Shown in pieces: positions 30,797 to 40,229 of a DNA stretch of 64,000 nt. The position numbers and the translations under genes are program-made. Each line of letters opens with the position of its first letter. Within the stretch, counting starts at the first letter, position 1. Under the pieces are notes generated by a model. That model searched no databases and had not been told where the DNA came from. It saw nothing but the letters and a program-made list of their open reading frames with translations. The DNA comes from Pseudomonas sp. (GTDB lineage Bacteria; Pseudomonadota; Gammaproteobacteria; Pseudomonadales; Pseudomonadaceae): assembly GCF_030150285.1 (NCBI RefSeq), contig NZ_JASLGE010000043.1, forward strand, positions 62,001 to 126,000, in the 5' to 3' direction.

Positions 30797-31405
30797 ATGA
30801 TCAGACCTATGCCGCCACCTGAGCTGGCAATGCTGCCACTCCCGCGTATATGTCCCGCAGAAGATGTATGGGTTTGGGTCACGGAAGAAATCCTATCCGA
30901 CACCGGCAGCATTCACAACGAAGACCACGCCCATCTACTGGATGCAGATATCCGGATTATGTGGGCATCGTCGAGCTTCGAGAAGCAGGGTAGGACAGTA
31001 CTTGGCCAGGCCGAGCAAGTAGCCTTCCGTGCCGGCGGTTGGCAGAAAGCCCGGATGGAGCAGCAGATGCGTGATTGGTTCGGCGACGTGCCGGCTTTCA
31101 TCATCACCTTGGCTGCGGATTACTGCGCTCAGTGCAGCGACCTTGAGTTCTGCGCGCTCCTTGAACACGAGCTTTATCACCTGGCTCACGCGACCGACAA
31201 GTACGGTCAGCCTGCATTCACCCAAGACGGTGCACCGAAGATCAAGCTGCAGGGCCACGACGTCGAAGAGTTCGTCGGTGTCGTCCGTCGCTACGGTGCA
31301 AGCCCTGACGTTCAAGCGTTGGTGGATGCTGCAAACAGTCCTGCTGAGGTGGGGAAATTGAACATTGCGAGGGCCTGCGGAACCTGTCTGCTCAGATCGG
31401 CCTGA
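30797..31405 (+). CDS. Putative phage metallopeptidase
   Basis: 202 residues. HELYH at 124-128 in a LLEHELYHLAHATD setting is a zinc HExxH motif, matching the phage putative-metallopeptidase domain that often precedes terminase small subunits. Substrate is unknown. A C-terminal C-G-T-C pair is present. AGGTGG precedes ATG 30797. Confidence 0.75.
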   Translation: MIRPMPPPELAMLPLPRICPAEDVWVWVTEEILSDTGSIHNEDHAHLLDADIRIMWASSSFEKQGRTVLGQAEQVAFRAGGWQKARMEQQMRDWFGDVPAFIITLAADYCAQCSDLEFCALLEHELYHLAHATDKYGQPAFTQDGAPKIKLQGHDVEEFVGVVRRYGASPDVQALVDAANSPAEVGKLNIARACGTCLLRSA

Positions 31406-31436
31406 ATTTTGACAGGCTCTAGACGGATGAGAATTT

Positions 31437-31970
31437 ATGGCAGCCCTGAAAAATGAGGTGAAGAGCTTCATCGTTCAGGCGCTGGCGTGCTTTGACACCC
31501 CGTCTCAGGTGGTGGAGGCCGTCAAGAACGAATATGGGGTTGTGGCGAGTCGCCAGCAGGTGGAGACGCACGATCCAACCAAGGCTGCCGGGAAGGGGCT
31601 GGCAGTGAAGTGGGTAACCCTGTTCCACGACACCCGCAAGCGTTTCCGCGAAGAGACGGCAGAGATTCCGATTGCGAACCGCGCCTATCGACTGCGCACG
31701 CTTGGACGGATGGCTGTAAAAGCTGAGACGTCAAAGAACATGGCGCTGACCGCTCAACTCCTGGAGCAGGCCGCCAAAGAAGTGGGCGACCTTTACGTGA
31801 ATCGCCGAGTCGAGCCGGACAGGTCTCTCGACGACGAAATCAAGCGCCTGAACATTCAAAAGCTTCAGCGCGAATTGGAAGACCCGAACAAGGGCTTACC
31901 AGAGCCCAAGCAAGTCATCATCGGGGTGGAAGATGCAAGCGACCCTGAAGCTGAACAAGCCGCAGTTTGA
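31437..31970 (+). CDS. Terminase small subunit (DUF2280)
   Basis: 177 residues. The N-terminal part LKNEVKSFIVQALACFDTPS and KNEYGVVASRQQVETHDPTK match DUF2280, a terminase small subunit family that binds pac/cos DNA. A helical C-terminal half would mediate oligomerisation. Overlaps the large subunit by 38 bases. Confidence 0.88.
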   Translation: MAALKNEVKSFIVQALACFDTPSQVVEAVKNEYGVVASRQQVETHDPTKAAGKGLAVKWVTLFHDTRKRFREETAEIPIANRAYRLRTLGRMAVKAETSKNMALTAQLLEQAAKEVGDLYVNRRVEPDRSLDDEIKRLNIQKLQRELEDPNKGLPEPKQVIIGVEDASDPEAEQAAV

Positions 31971-33213
31971 ATTCATCAAGCACCCGAAGAAGTTTTCTGC
32001 GTTTGTGGGCGGTTACCGTAGCGGCAAGACCTTTGTGGGTTGTGTTCGCATGTGCATCAACGCGCTGGAGCACCCAGGCATCCCGCAGGGCTACTTTGCA
32101 CCGACCTACCCGCAGATCACTGACATCTTCTACGACACCATGCCGGGTGTTGCTGAGGCCTTCGGGTTGTTCGCTGACGTTGTTCCCAGCAAGCGGCGTG
32201 TGTATTTGCGCGACAACCGGGGCCGCTGCCTGTCGACAATCGTCTGCAAGAGCATGGAGCACCCGCACCGGATCGTGGGCTTTAACATCGCTCACGCCCT
32301 GGTCGATGAGATCGACTGTATGTCGATCAAGAAGGCAGACAGCGCCTGGAAGAAGATCATTGCGCGGATGTCGACTGTTTGGCCTGGGCGCGACCAGAAC
32401 ACCATTGACGTCACAACGACGCCCGAGGGGTTTAACTGGGTTTACCGCAAGTTTGTCAGGGAGCTGGCAGAAGACCCTGAGCAGCGCCCGCTGTATGGGA
32501 TTGTGCATGCCAGTACGCGGCAGAACGCCAAGAACCTGCCAAAGGACTACATCGCATCCCTGCGCAAGTCGTACCCGGCCAACCTTGTAGACGCTTACAT
32601 CGATGGGCTTTTCGTCAACCTGACCTCGGGCAACGTTTACCCCAACTTCAATCGGCAGCTCAACCACACAAGCGAGACGATTCGCCCGGCTGAGGCGCTG
32701 CACATTGGCATGGACTTCAACATCAACCGGATGGCGGCCTGCGTATTCGTTTTGCGGGGCGGTCAGGCGCTGATGCTGGATGAGATCACAAAGCTTTTTG
32801 ATACCCCGGCAATGGTTTCGGCAATCAAGGCCCGCTACCCCGGGCGCAACATCACGATCTATCCCGACGCCAGCGGCAAGAACCGCAAAAGCGTCAATGG
32901 GTCAGAGTCTGATCACGCGCTGCTGAGCCAGGCTGGCTTTAACGTGCAGGTGAACCCATCCAACCCGTTTGTTCGCGATCGCGTACTGGCCGTTAACGCT
33001 CAGTTCCTCAACGGGGAAGGGGAGCGCCGTCTACTGGTCAACACCGACAAGTGCCCTCATACCACGCAAGTGCTCGAGCAGCAGGCCTACAACGAGCAGG
33101 GCGATCCCGCCAAAGACGGAACGGAAGATCCAGCAGACGCCTTTGGTTACTTCGTCGTGCAGCGCTTCCCGATCACACACAACATCGCAACCGTCCAACC
33201 TTTGAGAATCTAG
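31933..33213 (+). CDS. Terminase large subunit
   Basis: 426 residues. ATPase: Walker A GGYRSGKT at 26-33, Walker B LVDEID near 124. C-terminal nuclease of RNase H fold: GMDFNINRM near 257 and a downstream IYPDASGKN. It packages DNA into proheads using the portal encoded next. The start inside the small subunit gene is the usual arrangement. Confidence 0.95.
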   Translation: MQATLKLNKPQFEFIKHPKKFSAFVGGYRSGKTFVGCVRMCINALEHPGIPQGYFAPTYPQITDIFYDTMPGVAEAFGLFADVVPSKRRVYLRDNRGRCLSTIVCKSMEHPHRIVGFNIAHALVDEIDCMSIKKADSAWKKIIARMSTVWPGRDQNTIDVTTTPEGFNWVYRKFVRELAEDPEQRPLYGIVHASTRQNAKNLPKDYIASLRKSYPANLVDAYIDGLFVNLTSGNVYPNFNRQLNHTSETIRPAEALHIGMDFNINRMAACVFVLRGGQALMLDEITKLFDTPAMVSAIKARYPGRNITIYPDASGKNRKSVNGSESDHALLSQAGFNVQVNPSNPFVRDRVLAVNAQFLNGEGERRLLVNTDKCPHTTQVLEQQAYNEQGDPAKDGTEDPADAFGYFVVQRFPITHNIATVQPLRI

Positions 33214-33215
33214 CC

Positions 33216-34589
33216 ATGAGCAATGATCCATTCGCCGTATCCGACGCGGTGTCAGCGATGCGTGCCGAGTGGGCCATCACTGAGCCCTTGATGGGCGGCA
33301 CGCTGGCCATGCGCAAGGCTGGCAAAGCGCTGCTGCCAAGGCATCCAGCCGAAGAAGACGATGCCTACGTCACGCGCCTGGGTGTCGCCACGCTGTTCCC
33401 GGCCTACTCCGAGACCGTGACATCGATGACGGATCGGGTGTTTGCAGAGCCCATTCAGGTGGGTGATGACGTGCCGCCCGAGCTGGAAGCGTTTGCATCG
33501 GACATCGACCGCCAAGGCAACGACCTGAGCGCCTGGGGCGTTAACTGGTTCCGGATGGGGCTCTCTTACGGGTTATCTCATGCCCTGGTCGAGTACCCCA
33601 AGGCTGAAGGTGTACGCACCAAGGCTGAAGAGGATGCAGCAGGCCTTCGCCCTTACGTTGTCATGATTCACCCCATGCAGATTCTCGGCTGGCGTGATGA
33701 CGGCACCAAGCTGACGCAGGTTCGCTACCTTGAGGTGGTGACCGAGGATGATGGTGAGTTTGGTATCAAGACGATTGAACAGGTTCGCGTCCTTGAGCCG
33801 GGTACCTGGAAGATTTACCGCAAGGCCAAGGGGGGGCACGCCTTACACGATGAGGGCGTCACGAGCCTGGGTGTTATCCCGCTGGTGACGTTCTACACCA
33901 AGCGAGTGGGCCTGATGCGGGCGAAGCCTTTCATGATGGAACTGGCCCACCTCAACATCAAGCACTGGCAAAGCCAGAGCGACCAGGACAACATCCTGCA
34001 TGTCGCCCGGGTGCCGATGCTGGCGATTATCGGGCCTGCCCAGAAGCATGACGAGAATGGCAGAGAGCTTCCGTTCAATTTGGTTGTGGGTTCCGGGGCG
34101 GCAACCATACTGCCCCTGAACGCCGACATGAAGTTCGTCGAGCATGGCGGTAAGGCTATCGAAGCGGGCCGCCAGTCCCTGCAAGACTTGATCGACGAAA
34201 TGCGTATGGCCGGTGCCAAGTTGCTGCGCAAGGATCAGTCCGGCACGAAGACGGCCACCCAGGCGCAGGAAGATGCGAGCCAAGAGACCAGCCCGCTGAT
34301 GCGAATGGCTCACCACTTCGCGGACTGTGTCGCCCAGGTGCTTCAACTCATGGCGGCGTATCGCGCCTTGCCGGAAGGTGGCCATGTCGAGATCAAAGGC
34401 AACTTCGATATCGACTACGCGCCTGAAACCAGCATTCCAAGCCTCATCAACATGGCCAATTCGGACTTGCTGAGCCATGAAACGCTGTTCTCTGAAATGC
34501 AGCGCCGGGGCGTGATCAGCGATGAGTTCGACTGGGCTGATGAAAGGGCGCGGATCGAGGAGCAGGGGCCAGCACTGGGGAAGCTCTAA
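33216..34589 (+). CDS. Portal protein (DUF4055)
   Basis: 457 residues from ATG 33216; an open frame extending upstream overlaps terminase and is rejected. The segments RMGLSYGLSHALVEYP, MIHPMQILGWRDDG and ITPRTNRTQ-like SGTKTATQAQEDASQETSPL are typical of DUF4055, a siphophage portal family. It forms the dodecameric DNA gate. Confidence 0.88.
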   Translation: MSNDPFAVSDAVSAMRAEWAITEPLMGGTLAMRKAGKALLPRHPAEEDDAYVTRLGVATLFPAYSETVTSMTDRVFAEPIQVGDDVPPELEAFASDIDRQGNDLSAWGVNWFRMGLSYGLSHALVEYPKAEGVRTKAEEDAAGLRPYVVMIHPMQILGWRDDGTKLTQVRYLEVVTEDDGEFGIKTIEQVRVLEPGTWKIYRKAKGGHALHDEGVTSLGVIPLVTFYTKRVGLMRAKPFMMELAHLNIKHWQSQSDQDNILHVARVPMLAIIGPAQKHDENGRELPFNLVVGSGAATILPLNADMKFVEHGGKAIEAGRQSLQDLIDEMRMAGAKLLRKDQSGTKTATQAQEDASQETSPLMRMAHHFADCVAQVLQLMAAYRALPEGGHVEIKGNFDIDYAPETSIPSLINMANSDLLSHETLFSEMQRRGVISDEFDWADERARIEEQGPALGKL

Positions 34590-35702
34590 ATGGCAACGGT
34601 TAACGAACAGCTACAGTCGGCATCAATCGGCCATGCGGTCGACCTGCAGCACCTCAGCAACGCCAAAGTTCGCAAGATGATCTCGCTGCTGAACAGCGTT
34701 GACGGCGATCTGCGCAAACTGCTGATTGAAGCCATTCTGAGGGCTGGCACCAACACTTACACTGCGCAGCGCATGAACACCGTGCTGGCGTCGGTGCTGG
34801 AGCTGAACAAGGCGATCTACGCTTCAATCGGCGAAACCATGGTTGAAGTGGTCGGCGAGTTGGCAGCCTACGAAATCGGCTACCAGAAGGCGCTATTCAC
34901 CGCGATCATTCCTCAGGAGGCGCTGGTAACGGTCTCTGTGAACACCGCCAACCTTGCTCAGGTGCGCCAGATTGCTTTGGCCCGACCCTTTCAAGGAAAG
35001 TTGCTCAGGGAGTGGATGAGCGACCTCGAGAAGGACCGCGCAGCCCGGATCAGGAACGGCATCAGAATCGGCATGACCGAAGGCCAGACGACCGAGCAGA
35101 TCGTCCGGCGGGTGATGGGCGTCAAAGAGGAAGGCTACGCGGACGGCCTACTCAATCGCAGCCGCAAGGATGTTGAGGCTGTTGTCAGGACGGCTATCAG
35201 CCACACGGCGCAGGGTGCGAGGGAAGCGCACTACAAAGCCAACAATGACCTGATATCTGAAGTGGCATGGCTCAGCACCCTGGATAACAAAACCTCTGAA
35301 GAGTGCAGGTTGCGCGATCGCCTGATCTACACCAACGACACTCACCAGCCGGTGGGGCACCAGGTGCCGTGGCTCAGTGGCCCGGGCCGCATTCACTTTT
35401 GCTGTCGTAGCACGTCAACCCCGATCATCAAGGGCTGGGAAGAGCTGCGATTGTCCAAGGGGTTGCCCGAGAGCACTCGGGCAAGCATGGACGGCCAGGT
35501 GCCGAGGTCAACGTCATACGGCGAATGGCTGGAAGGGCAGAGCGCAGCAAGGCAGGACGAGATACTCGGGCCTAACCGGGCCAAGTTGTTGCGCGATGGC
35601 GGACTGAAGCCGGGCGACTTCTACAACGACAAAGGGAAGTTCCTGACGCTCAAAGAGTTGCGCGAAAGGGATGCTGCAGCGTTCGTCAAAGCTGGGCTAT
35701 GA
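34590..35702 (+). CDS. MuF-like head morphogenesis protein
   Basis: 370 residues. The MuF/SPP1 gp7 motif is clear: VRTAISHTAQGAREAHYKAN, TLDNKTSEECRLRDR, WLSGPGRIHFCCRSTSTPI (about 205-280). The protein is a minor head component associated with portal and DNA ejection. It begins directly after the portal stop. Confidence 0.92.
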   Translation: MATVNEQLQSASIGHAVDLQHLSNAKVRKMISLLNSVDGDLRKLLIEAILRAGTNTYTAQRMNTVLASVLELNKAIYASIGETMVEVVGELAAYEIGYQKALFTAIIPQEALVTVSVNTANLAQVRQIALARPFQGKLLREWMSDLEKDRAARIRNGIRIGMTEGQTTEQIVRRVMGVKEEGYADGLLNRSRKDVEAVVRTAISHTAQGAREAHYKANNDLISEVAWLSTLDNKTSEECRLRDRLIYTNDTHQPVGHQVPWLSGPGRIHFCCRSTSTPIIKGWEELRLSKGLPESTRASMDGQVPRSTSYGEWLEGQSAARQDEILGPNRAKLLRDGGLKPGDFYNDKGKFLTLKELRERDAAAFVKAGL

Positions 35703-35709
35703 TGGCCAC

Positions 35710-35961
35710 ATGACAGACAAACCGAAATTCCACGTTATCGACGGAACGCCCGCGCCTGACACCGAAAAGGAAAAGGCGATGAAGCGTCTGCGCGCTATGC
35801 CGCGCCCGCCATCAATGATCCGCTGCCACAGGTGCGGTGGGGCTGAAGTGTTTCAGACCAAAATCGGCATGATGTACAAGGACGGTAAGGCTGTCGGCGG
35901 CACCAAGCAGCTGCTGTGTGCCCTTTGCTTCATGCAGGGCGAGCGGGTTGTACTGACCTGA
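35710..35961 (+). CDS. Small zinc-ribbon protein
   Basis: 83 residues from ATG 35710. CHRCGG and CALCF give Cys-x-x-Cys pairs about 33 apart, a zinc ribbon, with basic segments between. It is common in Pseudomonas phage head modules. Function unknown; followed by a terminator. Confidence 0.65.
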   Translation: MTDKPKFHVIDGTPAPDTEKEKAMKRLRAMPRPPSMIRCHRCGGAEVFQTKIGMMYKDGKAVGGTKQLLCALCFMQGERVVLT

Positions 35962-35980
35962 CCCCACCAGAGACACCGAA

Positions 35981-36003
35981 GCCCGCCAAGCGCGGGCTTT
36001 TTC
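35981..36003 (+). terminator. Rho-independent terminator in head module
   Basis: Stem GCCCGC (35981-35986) with GCGGGC (35992-35997) and five T. It may reduce expression of scaffold and capsid from upstream transcripts or mark an old moron border. Confidence 0.75.
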
Positions 36004-36120
36004 ATACCCAAAATTCAGGCCTCGGCATTCGCTGGGGCTTTTTTATGCCCGCGGTTCGGATGAACGGGGCGCAGAACGGCGGATGCCGAAAATGCTGGCC
36101 GGATGGCCTAGGAGCACACC

Positions 36121-36906
36121 TTGAAACTGAAGTTAGACGAAAACGGTCACGTTGTTGTCCAGGATGGTAAGCCGGTTTATGTGATGGACGATGGCCGTGA
36201 GGTGCCACACGATGCCGCCGCGACCGTGGCCACCATTGGCCGCCTGAACGGAGAAGCCAAGGCGCACCGCGAAGCCAAGGAGGCTGCCGAGGACAAGCTC
36301 AAGTCCTTCGATGGGATCGAAGACGGCGCGGCAGCACTTGCGGCCCTGGCTACCGTCAAGAACATCAAAGAGGGCGACCTGATCACTGCCGGCAAGGTCC
36401 AGGAGATCAAGGACGCCGCCGCAAAGTCGGCCCGCGAATCGGTTGAGGCTGCAACCCGCACCGCCGCCGAAGAAAAGCGCGTTTTGACGGAGCAGAACGG
36501 CCAGCTGACGCAAAGCTTGAACAACTACCTCATCGGTAACAGCTTCGCGAGCTCCAAGTTCATCGCCGACAAGCTCGCTATCCCGGCCGACATTGCTCAG
36601 AAATTTTTCGGTGATCGGCTGAAGGTCGAAAACGGCAAGCTTGTGCCCATGGATGGCAACGGCAATCCCCTGTTTTCGGCTGTGCGCCACGGCGAGCACG
36701 CTGATTTCGAGGAGGCAATCGAGGTGTATGTCAGCCAGTACCCGAACAAGGACAAGATCCTGAAAAGCTCGGGCGGCACCGGTGGCGGTTCGGGCGATAG
36801 CAACAATGGCAACACCAATCACCAGAAAGGTGATTTGGGTGGCAGCCGCCAAGAGCGGGCCAGCGCCATTGCCAGCCGCTTCCCTGAGCTGAATGGCGCG
36901 GGCTAA
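36121..36906 (+). CDS. Scaffold protein
   Basis: 261 residues starting at TTG 36121 with GGAG six bases before; no ATG fits. A long charged coiled coil (about 40-140), a segment SFASSKFIADKLAIPADIAQ and a Gly/Asn-rich disordered tail are usual for siphophage scaffolds. It sits immediately before the capsid gene. It would guide prohead assembly and leave before packaging. Confidence 0.8.
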   Translation: MKLKLDENGHVVVQDGKPVYVMDDGREVPHDAAATVATIGRLNGEAKAHREAKEAAEDKLKSFDGIEDGAAALAALATVKNIKEGDLITAGKVQEIKDAAAKSARESVEAATRTAAEEKRVLTEQNGQLTQSLNNYLIGNSFASSKFIADKLAIPADIAQKFFGDRLKVENGKLVPMDGNGNPLFSAVRHGEHADFEEAIEVYVSQYPNKDKILKSSGGTGGGSGDSNNGNTNHQKGDLGGSRQERASAIASRFPELNGAG

Positions 36907-37041
36907 CCCCGCTAATTGATACATGGCAGGCCTCTCGGTCTGCCTTCCTGCTGGCATCTCGGATGAGATTCGGCGCAAGAGGCGGACGCCTCAACCCACT
37001 TAAACCTCGCTCATCCGAGCAAAACCCAGAAGGGATAGAAC

Positions 37042-38025
37042 ATGTCACTTTCGCAAATGCAGGTCTTCAACAAATACATCATGCCGGCGACCATTGAGAC
37101 GCTGGCGCAGATGGTGGACAAATTCAACGCGGCCAGTGCTGGCTCGATCCGACTCACCACTGAAGGCTTTGATGGCGATTTCTTGCAGGAGTCTTTCTTC
37201 GCTGCCATTCACTCGGCTCAGCGTCGTGTTGATCGTTACTCCAGCAACGGCACCGTAGCTCCGACCGACCTCACCCAGTTGAAGCACTCTAGTGTGAAAG
37301 TCGCGGGCGGATTCGGTCCGATTCGCTTTGAGCCGTCGCAATTGACTTGGTTGAATAAGCCGACCGCCGAAGGTATTGAGGTTGCTTCCCGCAACTTTGC
37401 AGAGGCTCTTATGGCTGACCAGTTGAACACGGCCATCGCTGTGCTGGTTGCCGCAATCGGTAACAACGCCGCCGTGGTCAACGATGTGTCGGGCACCGCA
37501 GGTATCAGCTACGTGGCGATCAACGAAGCCCACGGCAAGTTCGGTGACCACAGCGGCAACCTGGTGGCGCAGGTCATGAACGGCGTGACCTTCCACAAGC
37601 TGATTGGTGCCAACTTGATCAACGCGAACCAACTGTTCCAGGCTCAGAGCGTGCGTGTGGTCGACATTCTCGGCAAGGCAGTGGTTGTCACTGACGCACC
37701 GGCCTTGACGGCTGCTGCGACAACCAACCCAGCAGGCCCGGCGAAGCTCAAGGTGCTGTCTCTGACCGAGGGCGCAGCCAGCGTGTTTGATGGTTCTGAC
37801 CTGATCAGCAACATTCAGACCTCCAACGGCAATGAGCGCATCGTAACCACGCTGCAAGTGGACTACTCGTTCGGCGCGGGCATCAAGGGCTACACCTGGG
37901 ATGAGGTCAACGGCGGCAAGTCGCCGAGTGACGCGGCGCTGGCCACCGGTACCAACTGGATCAAGAACGCCACGTCGAACAAGCACACCGCCGGCGTTCT
38001 GACTATCGGTGACGCCTCCAAGTAA
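37042..38025 (+). CDS. Major capsid protein
   Basis: 327 residues. N-terminal helix SLSQMQVFNKYIMPATIETL, then a beta/alpha body with VAPTDLTQLKHSSVKVAGGF and MNGVTFHKLIGANLIN. Position after scaffold and the size fit an HK97-fold capsid. AGAAGGGATAG precedes ATG 37042. Highest-expressed late gene expected. Confidence 0.9.
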   Translation: MSLSQMQVFNKYIMPATIETLAQMVDKFNAASAGSIRLTTEGFDGDFLQESFFAAIHSAQRRVDRYSSNGTVAPTDLTQLKHSSVKVAGGFGPIRFEPSQLTWLNKPTAEGIEVASRNFAEALMADQLNTAIAVLVAAIGNNAAVVNDVSGTAGISYVAINEAHGKFGDHSGNLVAQVMNGVTFHKLIGANLINANQLFQAQSVRVVDILGKAVVVTDAPALTAAATTNPAGPAKLKVLSLTEGAASVFDGSDLISNIQTSNGNERIVTTLQVDYSFGAGIKGYTWDEVNGGKSPSDAALATGTNWIKNATSNKHTAGVLTIGDASK

Positions 38026-38073
38026 CCCCAGATACTGAGTCGAGCCAGGCGCTCGGCTCGGTGAGGATGATGC

Positions 38074-38658
38074 ATGAACAGCAATATTTGGTATCTCCCA
38101 GGCCCGTTCTACCAGTACCAGGAAGATGTGAAGGCTTTGGCCGCCGAGGCTGGCCTGCGCATCATTGATGCAAACGTGACAACGTGCCGTGACGATGCGG
38201 CCGAAGACGTGCCTGACGTGACGCTCAAGCAGGCCCCAATTCAAGCCGCGCTTGTGGTTGATGACTCATTGAGCGTTGAGCTCGACTCTCTGCGCGGCGA
38301 GTTGCAGGCGCTGGGCGTGATTGTTGAATCGTTCGCAGGCCATGACCTTTGCCGTCCCGAGGGCGAGATTGGCCAGCTCGCTGAGCGCCTGTTCCAGGTG
38401 CTGGAGTTGACAGCCCAAGGCGTTCAGCTTTTGACCCAGCAGCGCGACGACGAAGCTCAGAAGGCGGTCGACTTGCAAGCGAAGGTTGACGAACTGTTGG
38501 TGAAGCTGGCCAGTGCCGACTCTGAGAAAAAGGAGCCGAAGGACGCGGCGGAAATTGCCGAGCTCAAGGCCAAGCTTGACGCTGCCCAAGTCACCTACCG
38601 CGCCAACGCCTCGAAAGAGTCGCTGCAAAAGCAGGTTGACGAGCTGCCGAAGGCGTAA
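38074..38658 (+). CDS. Structural protein with HeH/LEM-like C-terminus
   Basis: 194 residues. The N-terminal half, IWYLPGPFYQYQEDVKALAA, is probably a small structural domain; a coiled coil follows (about 105-160), then IAELKAKLDAAQVTYRANAS and a KESLQKQVDEL end, a HeH/LEM-like DNA-binding hairpin found in phage head proteins. Confidence 0.65.
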   Translation: MNSNIWYLPGPFYQYQEDVKALAAEAGLRIIDANVTTCRDDAAEDVPDVTLKQAPIQAALVVDDSLSVELDSLRGELQALGVIVESFAGHDLCRPEGEIGQLAERLFQVLELTAQGVQLLTQQRDDEAQKAVDLQAKVDELLVKLASADSEKKEPKDAAEIAELKAKLDAAQVTYRANASKESLQKQVDELPKA

Positions 38659-38696
38659 CACCAGGGCCACGGCCTCACTCATGCAAAGGTGACGAA

Positions 38697-38855
38697 ATGA
38701 TCCAGCTAAATGCGAAGCGAATCGGTCAGGTTGCAGTCGTCACCGGGCCGGGCTTTGAGTTCAAAAAGGTAGGCGATCGTTCCGCTTTTAAACAGAGCGG
38801 AAAGATCCCATCCATTCGTGCAGCCAGGGTTTTCTGCAAGCTGTTCACTGCATGA
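38697..38855 (+). CDS. Small 52-residue late protein
   Basis: MIQLNAKRIGQVAVVTGPGF, then EFKKVGDRSAFKQSGKIPSI and a basic end. AGGTGACGAA precedes ATG 38697. It lies in the gap between the HeH protein and head-tail connector. Function unknown; it may be a small capsid accessory protein. Confidence 0.6.
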   Translation: MIQLNAKRIGQVAVVTGPGFEFKKVGDRSAFKQSGKIPSIRAARVFCKLFTA

Positions 38856-38897
38856 ACATCGGGCGCATTTGCGCCCACTCATTCAAGCGGAGGCCCA

Positions 38898-39266
38898 ATG
38901 GCAGCCTACATCACCGTGGCGAACGTAGACGCCACCCTTGGGCCGGACTGGACGACCGAGGACAAAAAGTCTCGGGCGGTGCTGATGGCAAACACCTGGC
39001 TCGATGAGCGCGTCCGGCCAAATATCAGGCCGGTTCCCGCACCCGTCATCCAGGCCGGGGCCGAAGTTGCCCGAGAGGCGGCGCAAGGGAATCTCTACGC
39101 GGCGCAAGGGCGGGAGGTCACGACAACCTCTGTCAAAGCGGGCTCTGTTGCGACAACCAAGTCGTTCACGGAAGGCTCGAAGGCAATCACCGCAGGCGAA
39201 TCGTTCGCGCTTTCCCTGATCAGGCCTTGGGCCTCAAGCGGTCAAATCAAGATGGTGAGGGGCTGA
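38898..39266 (+). CDS. Head-tail connector, DnaT-like annotated family
   Basis: 122 residues. Segments AAYITVANVDATLGPDWTTE and LMANTWLDERVRP are from a family loosely annotated as DnaT-like; its position after the capsid suggests an HK97 gp6-like connector, which is my inference. AGCGGAGG precedes ATG 38898. Confidence 0.7.
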   Translation: MAAYITVANVDATLGPDWTTEDKKSRAVLMANTWLDERVRPNIRPVPAPVIQAGAEVAREAAQGNLYAAQGREVTTTSVKAGSVATTKSFTEGSKAITAGESFALSLIRPWASSGQIKMVRG

Positions 39267-39267
39267 C

Positions 39268-39657
39268 ATGGGGATGCGTGAAGAATTACAGGCTGACCTG
39301 GCCGAGGCCTTCGACACTGACCTGGCTGATGCAGTGCATTCGTTCACGGGCGGCGTAACGCTGCCCAGCGAACAGTGGGACCCGGTCACCGAAACCGGCG
39401 GCGAACCGGTGGTTATCAGCTACACCGGTCGCGGAATCCTCGACTCTTTCAAGGTCGAGCTGATCGATGGCGTGAACATCAAGGCCACTGACCAGAAGCT
39501 GATTGCCCTGACCAACGAAACCACCGGTATTCCGCAGGTTGGGCACAAGATCACCACCAAGAACTTGCTGACTGGCCGGCAGACAACCTATGACGTGCTG
39601 AAGCCTGATGTTGATCCGGTGGGTGCCCATTACGAGATTCACTTGCGGGAGGTCTAA
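39268..39657 (+). CDS. Head-tail joining protein
   Basis: 129 residues, beta-rich, MREELQADLAEAFDTDLADA, ISYTGRGILDSFKVELIDGV, and HKITTKNLLTGRQTTYDVL. Order and size fit a head-closure or stopper protein (such as lambda FII or SPP1 gp16). Starts two bases after the connector's stop. Confidence 0.65.
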   Translation: MGMREELQADLAEAFDTDLADAVHSFTGGVTLPSEQWDPVTETGGEPVVISYTGRGILDSFKVELIDGVNIKATDQKLIALTNETTGIPQVGHKITTKNLLTGRQTTYDVLKPDVDPVGAHYEIHLREV

Positions 39658-40229
39658 TGGCTAACAGCGGCTGGAGCACACCACCCACGGCATTCGTTGA
39701 GCAGATCAATCAGGAAATGGAAACCAAGGTCAGAACGATTGCCCTGGCCCTGTTGACCGAAGTAATCGAGCGCTCGCCGGTTGGCAACCCCGATCTGTGG
39801 AAGGCCAACATCGATTACCGGGCAAAAAACGTCGCGCTGGCCGATGCTTACGACGCCAACGTCGACGCTCGCAACGCCGAGAACACTGGCAAGAAAAAAT
39901 TCAAAAAGCTGACCAAGGCTGAACGGACGCAGAACTACTTCGTAAAAGACCTGGCCGCTGGCAAGGGATATGTGGGCGGACGGTTTCGGGGCAGCCACAT
40001 TGTCAGCATTGGCACTGAAGACTTCACCGTAACGGAAGAGATCGACCCGAGCGGGTCCGCGACCATGAGTAAAGGGCAGGCTGCACTCGCCGATATTAAG
40101 CCCTACACCCAAGTGTTCATTCAGACGAACCTTCCATACGCCGAGCGCCTGGAGAACGGACACTCCACTCAGGCCCCGAACGGCCTGTATGAATTGGCGT
40201 TTATCAGCGTATCCGAGGTTTACCGATGA
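39657..40229 (+). CDS. Tail completion protein (HK97 gp10-like)
   Basis: 190 residues. SVERSPVGNPDLWKANIDYR-like (VIERSPVGNPD) and a C-terminal NLPYAERLENGHSTQAPNGL stretch with ExxGxS are hallmarks of HK97 gp10-like neck proteins. Basic centre. Overlaps the upstream stop by one base (TAATG) and the next gene by four. Confidence 0.8.
   Translation: MANSGWSTPPTAFVEQINQEMETKVRTIALALLTEVIERSPVGNPDLWKANIDYRAKNVALADAYDANVDARNAENTGKKKFKKLTKAERTQNYFVKDLAAGKGYVGGRFRGSHIVSIGTEDFTVTEEIDPSGSATMSKGQAALADIKPYTQVFIQTNLPYAERLENGHSTQAPNGLYELAFISVSEVYR

Noticed and set aside
31918..32703. 261-codon minus-strand frame opposite the large terminase
   Set aside because: Antisense shadow; terminase motifs on the plus strand are unambiguous.
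37045..38244. 399-codon open frame on the minus strand opposite the capsid gene
   Set aside because: Low-complexity His/Arg/Val-rich shadow of a highly GC-biased gene, with no ribosome site or similarity.
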